From: an uncultured Duncaniella sp.
GTDB taxonomy: Bacteria; Bacteroidota; Bacteroidia; Bacteroidales; Muribaculaceae
NCBI GenBank assembly: GCA_910577335.1
Contig: CAJTMJ010000023.1
Span: forward strand, 1 to 49,978
Direction of reading: 5' to 3'
DNA: 49,978 nt
Part shown: piece after piece, positions 35,668-43,677 of the stretch
Layout: each line of letters begins with the position of its first letter
Position numbering within the stretch: position 1 is the first letter of the stretch
Position numbers and translations under genes: made by a program
Notes under the pieces: model-generated
Seen by the model: only the letters and a program-made list of their open reading frames with translations
What the model was told of the DNA's origin: nothing
The model's database searches: none

Positions 35668-37140
35668 ATGAAAAAGTTACTCTTCTCGTTCATAGTCGTG
35701 ATATCTTCGTTGGCTGGGTCGGCTCAATCGTATGATGAGCGCATAGCCACAGCCATGAATGAAGGTGATTGGTTTGCTTTAGATACCATTTATAATGCTG
35801 CACCAAAGGATTCCATAATGCCCTTTCTTGAGGTTTTCTCAAGATGCCTTATAGGAAATCGTTTTAATCGTCCGGACGTTTCAATTCCGGCATTTGACCA
35901 ATTGTTCAAAGAACATACAGCATCTCTCGGTCTCAGTAATCTGCTGAGTTCTACTATAATGTATGCAACTGATCTGGGCAGGTTGGGATATAATGAACAA
36001 GCTGGAGCTTTGTCTAAGTCAATACTTGAAGCAACCCGTCAACACCTTGACTCAACGCGGACTGTATCATTGGAGCAATGCATTTCAAAATATGATGCGT
36101 TATCAGCGTACAGACCATACGACGTTACATTCTCGGATACTCTTGGTCGTATCCCGTTCAAGATTGTTCCAGTGGGTGAAGAAAAGCGTGGTTCGGTTCT
36201 TATGCATCTTGAAAATAGTTTTATTAATGGAAATAATGTAGATATAACCTTTGACACCGGGGCAGGCGTAAACATGATTTCAGACTCACTTGCCCGTAAA
36301 TACAACCTTATTCCTATTGACGGCTATGTTACTGTCGCCGGTGTCGGACAACGTAAGGGACAGTTTGCTATAGCCAAGGATGTTAGAATTGGTAATATTG
36401 CCGTAAGCGATGTGCCGTTTGTTATTATGGATTTCAAAACAGGAAATGCCAAAGCCGATCAGTTTGTGGATTGTTTCAGTATCATTCTTGGAAGTGAGCT
36501 GATGCTACATTTGAAAGATTTGACAGTGGATTTCATCAATAGAGAAATTATAGTTCCTTCTGTAGCTCCGGTGAGAAGCAATACTCTTCCGAATATGTGT
36601 TTTGGCGAGGGTATGACTTTAAATGTAGCAGGGAGTGTATTAAATAATCCTATGATAATGAATATTGATACCGGTGACTCTGCATACGGTTCTTTGGGAG
36701 AATCGTTCTTCAATGCCAATAAGGATTTTATTATGTCGAATGCAGAGGTTGATACGATTCGTCGCGGCGGTCTTGGAGGTGTTGTGGAATCTTTATGCTA
36801 TCGTGTTGATAATATGCCTGTAGCTATGGGTGGTCATACTGTCAACATATCCGGGCTCGTTGTCAATACGGAAAAAACATCTGCGGCAATGGATTTTGAT
36901 TGCAATATAGGGCTAAAAACTATTATGATGTTTGATAAAGTAAGATTCAATCTTGTTGATTTCGTACTGACTACATATCCTAAAAGTCTCGCTAATTATA
37001 ATTTTAGCCCTTATAAAGTTCCGTCATTTACATTTCCGAAATACAAGGGACCATCTGTTGTTCAAGCTTTAGGAATCATAGCGGTTGGTGTTACAAGAGG
37101 GCTGATTAATCCGAATGCTCCTGCTAATCCTGATCTATAG
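35668..37140 (+). CDS. Secreted retropepsin-like aspartic protease
   Basis: The 490-residue protein has a signal peptide (LLFSFIVVISSLAGSAQS), a helical region (residues 25-150), and two aspartic-protease-like lobes: DTGAGVNMISDSLA near residue 194 is a clear retropepsin active site, and NIDTGDSAYGSLGESFF near residue 332 looks like a second one. Two lobes in one chain would make an internal dimer, as in pepsin, while most bacterial retropepsins have one lobe per chain. The Ala after the first DTG is canonical (Ser/Thr/Ala); the Asp after the second DTG is not, so the second site may be structural. Substrate unknown; probably periplasmic or extracellular. Confidence 0.8.
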   Translation: MKKLLFSFIVVISSLAGSAQSYDERIATAMNEGDWFALDTIYNAAPKDSIMPFLEVFSRCLIGNRFNRPDVSIPAFDQLFKEHTASLGLSNLLSSTIMYATDLGRLGYNEQAGALSKSILEATRQHLDSTRTVSLEQCISKYDALSAYRPYDVTFSDTLGRIPFKIVPVGEEKRGSVLMHLENSFINGNNVDITFDTGAGVNMISDSLARKYNLIPIDGYVTVAGVGQRKGQFAIAKDVRIGNIAVSDVPFVIMDFKTGNAKADQFVDCFSIILGSELMLHLKDLTVDFINREIIVPSVAPVRSNTLPNMCFGEGMTLNVAGSVLNNPMIMNIDTGDSAYGSLGESFFNANKDFIMSNAEVDTIRRGGLGGVVESLCYRVDNMPVAMGGHTVNISGLVVNTEKTSAAMDFDCNIGLKTIMMFDKVRFNLVDFVLTTYPKSLANYNFSPYKVPSFTFPKYKGPSVVQALGIIAVGVTRGLINPNAPANPDL

Positions 37141-37141
37141 T

Positions 37142-37279
37142 ATTATCGAGATTGGTGTTATTCCGGATGTGTAAATTGAAAATACAGTCAAAGAACTATT
37201 GAATAATAAAGATTCCCGGCTTGATAGGGCTGTGGAATTATTAATGAATAAAATACTGCCTAAACCAAACTTAGATTGA
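37142..37279 (+). pseudogene. Remnant of S41-family peptidase C-terminus
   Basis: Right after the retropepsin stop, one frame reads EIGVIPDV, an in-frame TAA (37172-37174), then IENTVKELLNNKDSRLDRAV and a stop at 37277. GIGVIPD followed by a short helix of the ELLNGKDxxLE type is the usual tail of Bacteroidales S41 (C-terminal processing) peptidases; recognition is from memory. The rest of the gene is absent. Confidence 0.5.
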
Positions 37280-37366
37280 CAACAGCTCAGGCAAAAACTT
37301 TCAGTAATTGGTTTAATTGTCAATATTGATAATCAACCTAACACGCTGAAAATCCAATAAAATGAC

Positions 37367-37374
37367 TAACTTTG
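37367..37374 (+). promoter_or_regulatory. Bacteroidota -7 element before DUF1016 gene
   Basis: TAACTTTG matches TAnnTTTG, 40 bases before the ATG at 37414. Confidence 0.5.
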
Positions 37375-37413
37375 CACTTATAGTATGAAATATGCCAAGA
37401 TTGATAGACGAAT

Positions 37414-38543
37414 ATGAAGCCAATAACAATACTTGATAAAGACTATCTCGCATGGGTGCAAACTCTATGTGAGCGATACCGCATAAGCCAAATTAGGGCC
37501 GCGGTTAAAGTAAACAAAGAAATGCTCCAATATTATTGGCTTCTCGGCAAAGAGATAACAGAGCGAGGTGATGAGAACAAATATGGTTCTGCGTTCTATG
37601 CTACACTTAGCCGAGACCTGAAGAAACGATTGCCCAAAGCCACGGGTCTTTCGGAAAGGAACATCAGATATGCCCAAAGTTTTTATGAGCTGTATTCCGG
37701 CTTTATTCAGAATTTGCAACAACCTGTTGCAGATTTACAATCGACTGAAAATAAAAGCGATGATATTGCGCACTTAAATCTGCAACAAGTTGTTGCAGAT
37801 TTAATGAATGGTATATATCAGATACCTTGGGGCACCATACGCTCCTGATTGATAGGTTTTCAACTTATCCTGACAAGGCGGTGTTTTATGCCGGGGAGGT
37901 GGTTAAGAATGGGTGGAGCAGAGATATGTTTCGTAATTTTATTGATACAGACCTATATGAGCGGCAGGGCAAAGCGTTGACAAATTTCAAACAGACGCTA
38001 CCGGAAGTGACAAGCGATTTAGCTCAGGAATTGACAAAAGACCCCTACGACTTTGCTTTCACCGGAATAACGACAAAGTATAAGAAGATACTCAAGGATG
38101 CGCTCTTGAATAATATCACTCAGTTTCTAATAGAACTTGGCACCGGCTTCGCTTACGTCGGGCGTGAATATCGATTACAGATCGGACAGACTGAGAAATT
38201 TATAGACCTCTTGTTCTACAATCTCAATTTATCGGCATACGTTGTTGTGGAGGTGAAAATCGGCAAATTTGACTTCGCAGATGCCGGTCAACTTGGAGGT
38301 TATGTTGTAGCCTGCAATCATATACTGAGAAAAGAGGGAAGGGACAATCCTACTATCGGAATTCTTATCTGCAAAGAGAAAGACAATCTTGTCGCTCAAT
38401 ATGCACTTGAAGCAAGCAGTCTGCCTCTTGGAATTTCAGAGTATGACCTCGCCCGACTTTATCCTGAAAAGGTAGAGGGAACTATCCCGACAATCGACGA
38501 ACTGGAGAAAGGCATATTGTCGGAAGACGAGTGTAAAAAATAA
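37414..38543 (+). pseudogene. DUF1016/PDDEXK nuclease gene (YhcG-like), frameshifted in a G run
   Basis: The 5' frame (37414-37848) encodes the DUF1016 N-terminal domain (WVQTLCERYRISQIRAAVKV, YYWLLGKEI, LSERNIRYAQSFY) and ends at IPWGTIRS. The 3' frame (from 37827) continues exactly where the family goes on: GHHTLLIDRF, NGWSRDMF, then the PDDEXK nuclease core (EKFIDLLFYNLNLSAYVVVEVKIGKFD). Relatives read IPWGHH across the joint. Here the run TTGGGGC (G4 at 37829-37832) gives one G too few, so a single-base deletion splits the gene. Apart from that, both halves look intact (about 375 residues in total), which suggests a recent mutation, a switchable G run or a sequence error. The family is a putative defence or recombination-associated nuclease. 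Confidence 0.85.
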
Positions 38544-38785
38544 CAACATAAAAACCACACTCATAAATGAATCCGATATTATCGCCTGTTCGATGACTTA
38601 AAGGCGCAAGGAGGATGTAAACTGGCGCAGTGCCGCGAATTTCAGATGCTCCGGGTGGTTGTTTGTCGGCAACTTTGCCAATCGCAACGCTCGCTCCATA
38701 GCCTTTTGGCAATGATACGGGCTTAGTTCGCTAATTGTTCGCTTGTCATCGGGGAACTCTACGGAGCATAGTAATAAACCTGTGT
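38544..38785. other. Intergenic region left of the transposase
   Basis: No convincing gene. One plus-strand frame near 38573-38720 reads RYYRLFDDLKAQGG and onward with coding-like composition, perhaps a remnant, but I cannot assign it. No terminal inverted repeat of the neighbouring insertion sequence could be confirmed here. Confidence 0.4.
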
Positions 38786-39781
38786 TTAAGCGTAAAGATT
38801 ACAGAGTCGAAAGATAAAAAACTTAGTGTCGTTTACCCCATGAAGCTTTGCTCTGAAAGCTTTTATCTTTGAGTTCATGGATTCGGCTGAAGCATTTGTG
38901 GAACGGTTGTTGAAGAAGTTGATTATTTCATCAGAGTGCTCGTAAAATGTCGCAGCGATGGTGTTGAAAGAGCGGAAACCTGATTCAGCCACCTTATTAT
39001 ACCAACGAGCAAGGTTGAGGCGGGCAGCATCGGCTGTGGATTTCTTGTTGGAAAATATTGCCCTGAGGTGTTGGGATAACCAGTATGCCTCTTTAAGATC
39101 AGGATAGAGCGAGAACATGAGATCAATGCGCTGCTGTTGGGATTCAGACCATTTATCAGGTGATTTGAACAGCGCATAACGTCCGCGGGCAAGTAGCTCC
39201 TTGAGAGTGTCGCCATTTGAAATCCGCTCAGGGATATACTTTTCGCCTGATAATTTTGCCTGTTCACGCGCTTCGGTACCGGCATTGATGGCATCCCAGC
39301 GATGCTTGATGCGGATCTCCTGCACAGCTTCCAGCGCCAGCTTCTGAACATGAAAGCGGTCAATCACGCACTTTGCCATGGGGAAAGCATAGCGGCATAT
39401 ACGGTGCATGCTGTCGGCCAGATCAAGAGTTATCTCAGTCACCCTGTTTCGCAGACGACTGTCAATCTGTCTTAATGCGTGCAGCACTGTATCAGAGTCA
39501 GTCCCAAGCACTATGGCCACTATGGAATGTTTTCGCCCGTGAGCTGCTTTGTTGGTGACAATCGTATATAGTTCGCCCTTACTCAACGATGTCTCGTCAA
39601 TGCTCAGATGTTCTCCGATGTTTTCAGGGAAGACACGCCAGTGCTCGGCGTGAAGGCCTTCCGCCGTGTCTTTCCACTGCCAGTAGCCGCTCAGATGCCG
39701 CTTGTACTGACGCTCAAACAGATCCCCGTCGATATCGAAAAACCACTCAAGAGAGCGGCCCGTAATCGGGTATTTGTCCAA
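38786..39781 (-). CDS. ISAon1-type transposase, catalytic part (ISL3 family)
   Basis: The 331-residue product is a DDE transposase of the ISL3 superfamily: SIDETSLSKGELYTIVTNK (first Asp near residue 60), ITLDLADSMHRICRYAFP and CVIDRFHVQKLALEAVQEI (second Asp), and the terminal STNASAESMNSKIKAFRAKL with the catalytic Glu. The frame begins at a TTG within the 3' end of the N-terminal-domain gene, overlapping by 35 bases and shifted +1 relative to it. ISAon1-type elements are known with two open frames, so this may be the natural layout or a disruption. Confidence 0.85.
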   Translation of the reverse strand: MDKYPITGRSLEWFFDIDGDLFERQYKRHLSGYWQWKDTAEGLHAEHWRVFPENIGEHLSIDETSLSKGELYTIVTNKAAHGRKHSIVAIVLGTDSDTVLHALRQIDSRLRNRVTEITLDLADSMHRICRYAFPMAKCVIDRFHVQKLALEAVQEIRIKHRWDAINAGTEAREQAKLSGEKYIPERISNGDTLKELLARGRYALFKSPDKWSESQQQRIDLMFSLYPDLKEAYWLSQHLRAIFSNKKSTADAARLNLARWYNKVAESGFRSFNTIAATFYEHSDEIINFFNNRSTNASAESMNSKIKAFRAKLHGVNDTKFFIFRLCNLYA

Positions 39782-40019
39782 GCATATCTTTTAAAAAAAA
39801 CGAAAACTCTTTCGAGAAGCGGGTCCCTTCGGCGACCAAGTCCCAGCGTCGGCTGACGCTCTTGCCGGTTTCAGTCTCAACCCAACGCCGACGCTTGGTG
39901 TGGAACGACATCTTGCGTCCTCTGACCGGATAATCCCGCACGATGCCTTCATCATAGAAGCCGTTCGGGCGAAGCTGCCCTGGTGTGTAACCCTCTACTC
40001 CATTATCTCGTTCCTCCAA
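39747..40019 (-). CDS. ISAon1-type transposase N-terminal region, 5'-shortened
   Basis: The 90-residue product carries the DNA-binding N-terminal region of ISAon1-type transposases (NGFYDEGIVRDYPVRGRKMS, KRRRWVETETGK, VAEGTRFSKEFSFFLKDML). Only a TTG start is available, and the frame is closed by a TAG about seven codons further upstream. From memory, full copies have an additional 20-30 residues with a LLLPEGLLDYFE-like opening, absent here, so the 5' end appears truncated. An upstream T8A4 run (39787-39798) marks the end of the frame. Confidence 0.7.
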   Translation of the reverse strand: MEERDNGVEGYTPGQLRPNGFYDEGIVRDYPVRGRKMSFHTKRRRWVETETGKSVSRRWDLVAEGTRFSKEFSFFLKDMLGQIPDYGPLS

Positions 40020-40096
40020 AGTGACATCAAGCGTTTCTCTGGTCTATAAACCCATATAAAATATACAATTTTTAATATTTAGCGGTGGGTGGGAAT

Positions 40097-40135
40097 AAAG
40101 AAAGAGCTAAATCTTTGTGACTTAGCTCTTTCTTT
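40097..40135. terminator. Hairpin terminator left of the integrase
   Basis: Perfect 14-base arms AAAGAAAGAGCTAA (40097-40110) and TTAGCTCTTTCTTT (40122-40135) with an 11-base loop. The gene it originally served is unclear; it separates the IS from the mobilisable element. The remaining bases of the 303-base gap 40020-40322 hold only the integrase promoter region. Confidence 0.75.
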
Positions 40136-40266
40136 GTGTTGCCTTGGAAGGATTCGGAATTATGTACGGCTATAAATGAATTTGAATATGATTATCAATG
40201 AAAGTCAGCGTATTACAACAATTTTGAATGTTAATAAATCCATAGGAATTTAATTCAACGCACTTT

Positions 40267-40319
40267 TGGTTGTGCAAAAACGTTATACTTGCACAACGGT
40301 ATTTTGAAATGCACAACCA
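40267..40319. promoter_or_regulatory. Inverted TGGTTGTGCA sites upstream of the integrase
   Basis: TGGTTGTGCA at 40267-40276 and its exact reverse complement TGCACAACCA at 40310-40319 flank a third partial copy TGCACAAC at 40290-40297. They surround a weak -7-like sequence (TATACTTG, 40284-40291) directly before the integrase ATG at 40323. They could be recombinase or excisionase arm sites, or an operator. Confidence 0.65.
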
Positions 40320-40322
40320 ACT

Positions 40323-41759
40323 ATGGAAAGAATAACTCTCTACCTCCGCACGACAAAGACGAGCGGTAAAATCAAGCTCCGCTTCCGCCTTACCGAAGGG
40401 CGTGAGGTGCAGCTATTTCACAAGAGTCAGATTGACGCCGACCTCGCCGACTTGAAGAAGTTTGAGATGGACGGCTCCTTGAAGCCTCGTGTCAGTATCT
40501 ATAACGAGAAACTGCGTATCGCAATTACTCGGGAAATTGAGGCTATGCGGGAGGCATACAATCTATTGAAAGATGAAGGGCGAGTATTTGACGCCAATGA
40601 TTTTGAAGAAATGATTGACAAGATACTCAACCCGGAGAAATACAATATTGTCAAGGTTGAAGAAGTGGAGACACTACTCGACCGATTCAATAGGTATATT
40701 GACGGACTGAAAACATATGGAACTGTCAGCGAAGGACGAGCAAAAATATATCGTATCGTCTGGGATAAACTTTCGCGTTTCCTTATTATTTTCAAGAAAG
40801 CCAAATATACTGCGGAGCAGTTTACCCCGGAGGATATATTGGCATTCCGTGAGTTCGTTATCAATGAATACAAATATGTAGATAAATATAAGACTGTATA
40901 TGGCAACTTGCCAAAAACATCAGTGCCGACTAAGCAGGCGAGTATAAACACCGCCTCCGCAAAACTTTGCGCATTGCAGGCTTTTTTCAATGAGCTGGAA
41001 GAGAATGACGAGATTTTGAAATCTCCGTTTCGACGTCTCACCAAGAAAAGACGGAACGAAGCACTGAGAGAACAGTATGATGACCCTTTCTTTCTTCGGT
41101 ATGATGAGGTTCAGCAGATAATGACGGCAGATGTTCCCGATAGTCTGAAGGAAACCAAAGAAGCCTTTCTTCTTCAGTGCGCTCTCGGTTGTCGCATCGG
41201 AGATTATCTGAAGTTGTCAATGTCGAATATCGCAATTACCGACGATGGCATTCCTTATGTTCAATATCTCCCCAAGAAAACTATGAAGACACAGAATGAC
41301 CGACGAGAAAAGAAAACACCATTGATGCTGTTTGCGTTGGAAATCGTCAAACGTTCCGGCTTCAAATTTGGAGTTCTCAAATATGCGTCCGGCAAGAGTG
41401 GGTATAACGCTAAGATAAAGAAACTGCTTGAACACTGCAAGATTGACCGATTGGTTAATCAGTATGACGAAGCGACAGGTACGATGCTCCGCGTACCTCT
41501 ACACACTGTCGGCAGTAGCAAATTATGTCGAAAGACACATATTGACATATCCAACAAGGCTCAGGTCAATATGTATGCCACAGGGCTACATGAGGTTGGC
41601 AGTAGTGCGGTAGAACATTACTCAATGCTTGAGATTCGAGACTTGTTCACTCTGCTATGCGCTGCTTTCAATCAGCCTCAATATCGGGTTGATAAACAGC
41701 TAAATATCCTCCTTGATGAGAAAAATGAGGAGGATGATGGCTCAACAGCAACTGTGTAA
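40323..41759 (+). CDS. Tyrosine recombinase / integrase of a mobilisable element
   Basis: The 478-residue protein has an N-terminal arm-binding-like region, a SAM-like core-binding domain (about residues 115-230) and a catalytic domain with the tyrosine-recombinase set: first Arg in CALGCRIGDYLKLS near residue 289, Lys in LPKKTMKT, the second Arg in LCRKTHIDI near 403, and the nucleophile Tyr in AVEHYSMLEIRD near 432. This class integrates and excises Bacteroidales transposable elements. It is the first gene of the element and reads inward; the element's left end should lie between about 40020 and 40320. Confidence 0.92.
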   Translation: MERITLYLRTTKTSGKIKLRFRLTEGREVQLFHKSQIDADLADLKKFEMDGSLKPRVSIYNEKLRIAITREIEAMREAYNLLKDEGRVFDANDFEEMIDKILNPEKYNIVKVEEVETLLDRFNRYIDGLKTYGTVSEGRAKIYRIVWDKLSRFLIIFKKAKYTAEQFTPEDILAFREFVINEYKYVDKYKTVYGNLPKTSVPTKQASINTASAKLCALQAFFNELEENDEILKSPFRRLTKKRRNEALREQYDDPFFLRYDEVQQIMTADVPDSLKETKEAFLLQCALGCRIGDYLKLSMSNIAITDDGIPYVQYLPKKTMKTQNDRREKKTPLMLFALEIVKRSGFKFGVLKYASGKSGYNAKIKKLLEHCKIDRLVNQYDEATGTMLRVPLHTVGSSKLCRKTHIDISNKAQVNMYATGLHEVGSSAVEHYSMLEIRDLFTLLCAAFNQPQYRVDKQLNILLDEKNEEDDGSTATV

Positions 41760-41790
41760 TAAACTTTTTGACAGAATGTAGTGTTGGAAT

Positions 41791-41821
41791 TTTGTGATGA
41801 GCAAAATATTTACTATCTTTG
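41791..41821 (+). promoter_or_regulatory. Promoter of a putative small RNA
   Basis: TTTG at 41791-41794 and TATCTTTG at 41814-41821 are separated by 19 bases: a complete Bacteroidota promoter in a gap without a protein gene on the plus strand. Confidence 0.75.
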
Positions 41822-41827
41822 CAAACA

Positions 41828-41940
41828 CAAAGGGTAGTTTCCCCTTGAAAGAAATACTTCGCTTGCGCGAGCAACGATTTTAGGGATCGGTTTCGCCCGG
41901 TCGGAAAGAGCAGTCGAAAGACCGCTCTTTTTTATTTTTT
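41828..41940 (+). ncRNA. Candidate structured small RNA of the mobilisable element
   Basis: Downstream of a full promoter, about 110 bases hold four successive hairpins: AAGGG/CCCTT (41830-41834 with 41842-41846), GCTT/GAGC (41861-41864 with 41869-41872), GATCGG/CCGGTC (41885-41890 with 41897-41902) and a terminator stem AAAGAGC/GCTCTTT (41905-41915 with 41920-41930, GAAA loop, one mismatch) followed by a T tract. No open frame of note exists on the plus strand. The 3' end overlaps the last codon of the convergent DUF3800 gene. I do not recognise a known RNA family. Confidence 0.55.
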
Positions 41941-42703
41941 AATGCGGTATTACTTTCTGCCCCAACAGCACTCCGTTGTCTTGGAAAATATTGTGCTTTA
42001 CAGCTTCGTAAGAGGGATTGTTCCTTTCCGGATGGAGCAGATGTATAGTAACTGGATATGCTATCAGGTCAGCTATCTGCAATCCGATGATATTGTCCTT
42101 CTTATTCTTAAAACCGAAGTCTCTGACTCTTGAACGCAGTCGGTTTGCTTCAACCCATTTTGTTCCACGATTGCGTAAGCCATTGTAATAGTCAAGTAGT
42201 TTATTGTCCTCTTTCTTGCCTCGGCGTTCAACAACAACAGAAATTTCAGGCGAACCTTCATTATCGTTATTGTCAACACAGAATATGCTTCTTTCGATGA
42301 GATAGGATAATGACAGTCCATAGACATCATCTTCTTCACCACGCACGCAGAACTTATTGAGTTGCTCTTTCAGAATAGTGCAGCTTACAATTACATATGC
42401 CTCATGCAGACTGAGTATTCTTTCAATGCTTTCAAAAAATCTTATCCTTACACTCTCATCGGCAAGAATTGAAAATGGGCCACGCCATTTACGGATGTCA
42501 ACGGAATGGATAACAACATCTTTTGTACCGAATATATCTTCTTTCAAATCCTCAAAAGCTTTATTCAGTGCATTAAGATTCTGTCGGGATACAAGTATAC
42601 CGCACAAAGTAAATACCGGAAATCCGGGGTCGTACTTTGCGAGGTTGTGGTCTCCGCACTCATCAATAAAGAGGTAATATTTTGACTTTGTTGTCTTTCC
42701 CAT
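41939..42703 (-). CDS. DUF3800 protein
   Basis: From the ATG at 42703 the product is 254 residues. It shows the DUF3800 pattern: YLFIDECGDHNL near residue 9 (acidic residues of an RNase H-like fold), a central HSVDIRKWRGPF, and the late acidic motif IGLQIADLIAYP near residue 220. The family is common in mobile elements and defence neighbourhoods, possibly as a nuclease, with no settled function. A -7 element TAACTTTG on the minus strand (42718-42725) puts the transcript start very near the ATG, giving an almost leaderless mRNA. Confidence 0.85.
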   Translation of the reverse strand: MGKTTKSKYYLFIDECGDHNLAKYDPGFPVFTLCGILVSRQNLNALNKAFEDLKEDIFGTKDVVIHSVDIRKWRGPFSILADESVRIRFFESIERILSLHEAYVIVSCTILKEQLNKFCVRGEEDDVYGLSLSYLIERSIFCVDNNDNEGSPEISVVVERRGKKEDNKLLDYYNGLRNRGTKWVEANRLRSRVRDFGFKNKKDNIIGLQIADLIAYPVTIHLLHPERNNPSYEAVKHNIFQDNGVLLGQKVIPH

Positions 42704-43045
42704 TGTAATTTTCAACGCAAAGTTACTAAAAATCCGCGAGGTAAGTTCCCCATCTTAGATATTTTCGCTAACTTTGAAATAGGATAACCCTCGGACTGTC
42801 CACGACATTTTGAAAAATAAGAAGCGTTATGCGCGATAACTATACTCTTTTTCAGATAGCTATAAATTTGTATCGTGCTGATGGTGTACTAATTAGTTGG
42901 ATAAATCGAAAATCGAAGTTCTGATTTTGGGATTTTTAAGGGGCGTTAGTTATATTTAATGCGATTCTTTTTCGGCGAGTTCCCAAAGATTTGAGGCACT
43001 GAATAGCAAGGCAATGAGAAAAAATCGCTAATTTTGTGTTCGTAT
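42704..43045. other. Divergent intergenic region between DUF3800 and Crp/Fnr genes
   Basis: It holds three -7 elements: TAACTTTG on the minus strand (42718-42725) for DUF3800, TAACTTTG on the plus strand (42769-42776) with no gene close behind, and TAATTTTG on the plus strand (43029-43036) 9 bases before the Crp/Fnr ATG, which would make that transcript nearly leaderless. Nothing else is evident. Confidence 0.55.
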
Positions 43046-43618
43046 ATGGCGCAGTTCAATCAATACGACTCTCTGATTGACCTCACGGCAATTAAGGATT
43101 ATTGCCATGAGCATGGTCGTATTGTCCATTATCCAAAGGATGATGTTTTTGTTCAACAAGGGTGTTTAGCCAAATATCTCGGAGTCGTGGAATCGGGGTA
43201 TTTCAAATATACGACCTTGACCTCTTCGGGCAATGACGCGGTTGTAGGCTTTGCTTTTGAGGGAGAGATTGTAGCTGATTATTACAACTCTTTCAATGGG
43301 CTTTCCTCCGGAGTCACAATAAAAGCAGGAACCGACACTTCGGTATGCCAAATAAGAACTCAAGAGGCACGAAATGTATTTTACGCATTCTTTGACGGCA
43401 ATCTTTCTGCTGTAAATGGTGTACTGTTCAGTGAAATTTATTCCCGTCAACTTGAACTATACAGAAAGACACCTACAGAACGCTATCTTGACTTAATCTC
43501 CCAATATCCTGATATTTTAGACATCATTTCGTTACGCGACATAGCCTCGTATCTCCTCGTAACCCCGGTATATCTGAGCAGAATCCGAAAAAATCTCGCT
43601 AAAAAATCCGGGGAATAA
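43046..43618 (+). CDS. Crp/Fnr-family transcriptional regulator
   Basis: The product is 190 residues from the ATG at 43046; a TTG 12 bases earlier is less likely. Residues 20-120 are a cyclic-nucleotide-binding-like jelly roll (HYPKDDVFVQQGCLAKYLGVV, then FAFEGEIVADYYNSF), and the C-terminus is a helix-turn-helix (SLRDIASYLLVTPVYLSRIRK) of the short Bacteroidota Crp type. The effector is unknown. It is 59 bases upstream of a TonB-dependent receptor gene on the same strand, its most likely target. Confidence 0.88.
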   Translation: MAQFNQYDSLIDLTAIKDYCHEHGRIVHYPKDDVFVQQGCLAKYLGVVESGYFKYTTLTSSGNDAVVGFAFEGEIVADYYNSFNGLSSGVTIKAGTDTSVCQIRTQEARNVFYAFFDGNLSAVNGVLFSEIYSRQLELYRKTPTERYLDLISQYPDILDIISLRDIASYLLVTPVYLSRIRKNLAKKSGE

Positions 43619-43677
43619 AACTTGTTTTATCCCGAAGTCATTTTTTCTGCCGAACTTTGCCAATAAAAAATTGGCAA

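Noticed and set aside
39781..39800. Programmed -1 frameshift joining the two transposase frames at the T8A4 run
   Set aside because: A T TTT TTA slippery heptamer is present, but a -1 shift leads into a different frame; the catalytic frame is +1 and is closed by a TAA just at the run.
38719..40053. Possible terminal inverted repeats of the ISAon1-type element (GGGCTTA at 38719 and TAAACCC ending at 40053)
   Set aside because: Matches are weak and need an indel, the flanking 8 bases do not form a target duplication, and the transposase looks shortened at its 5' end, so the ends are not established.
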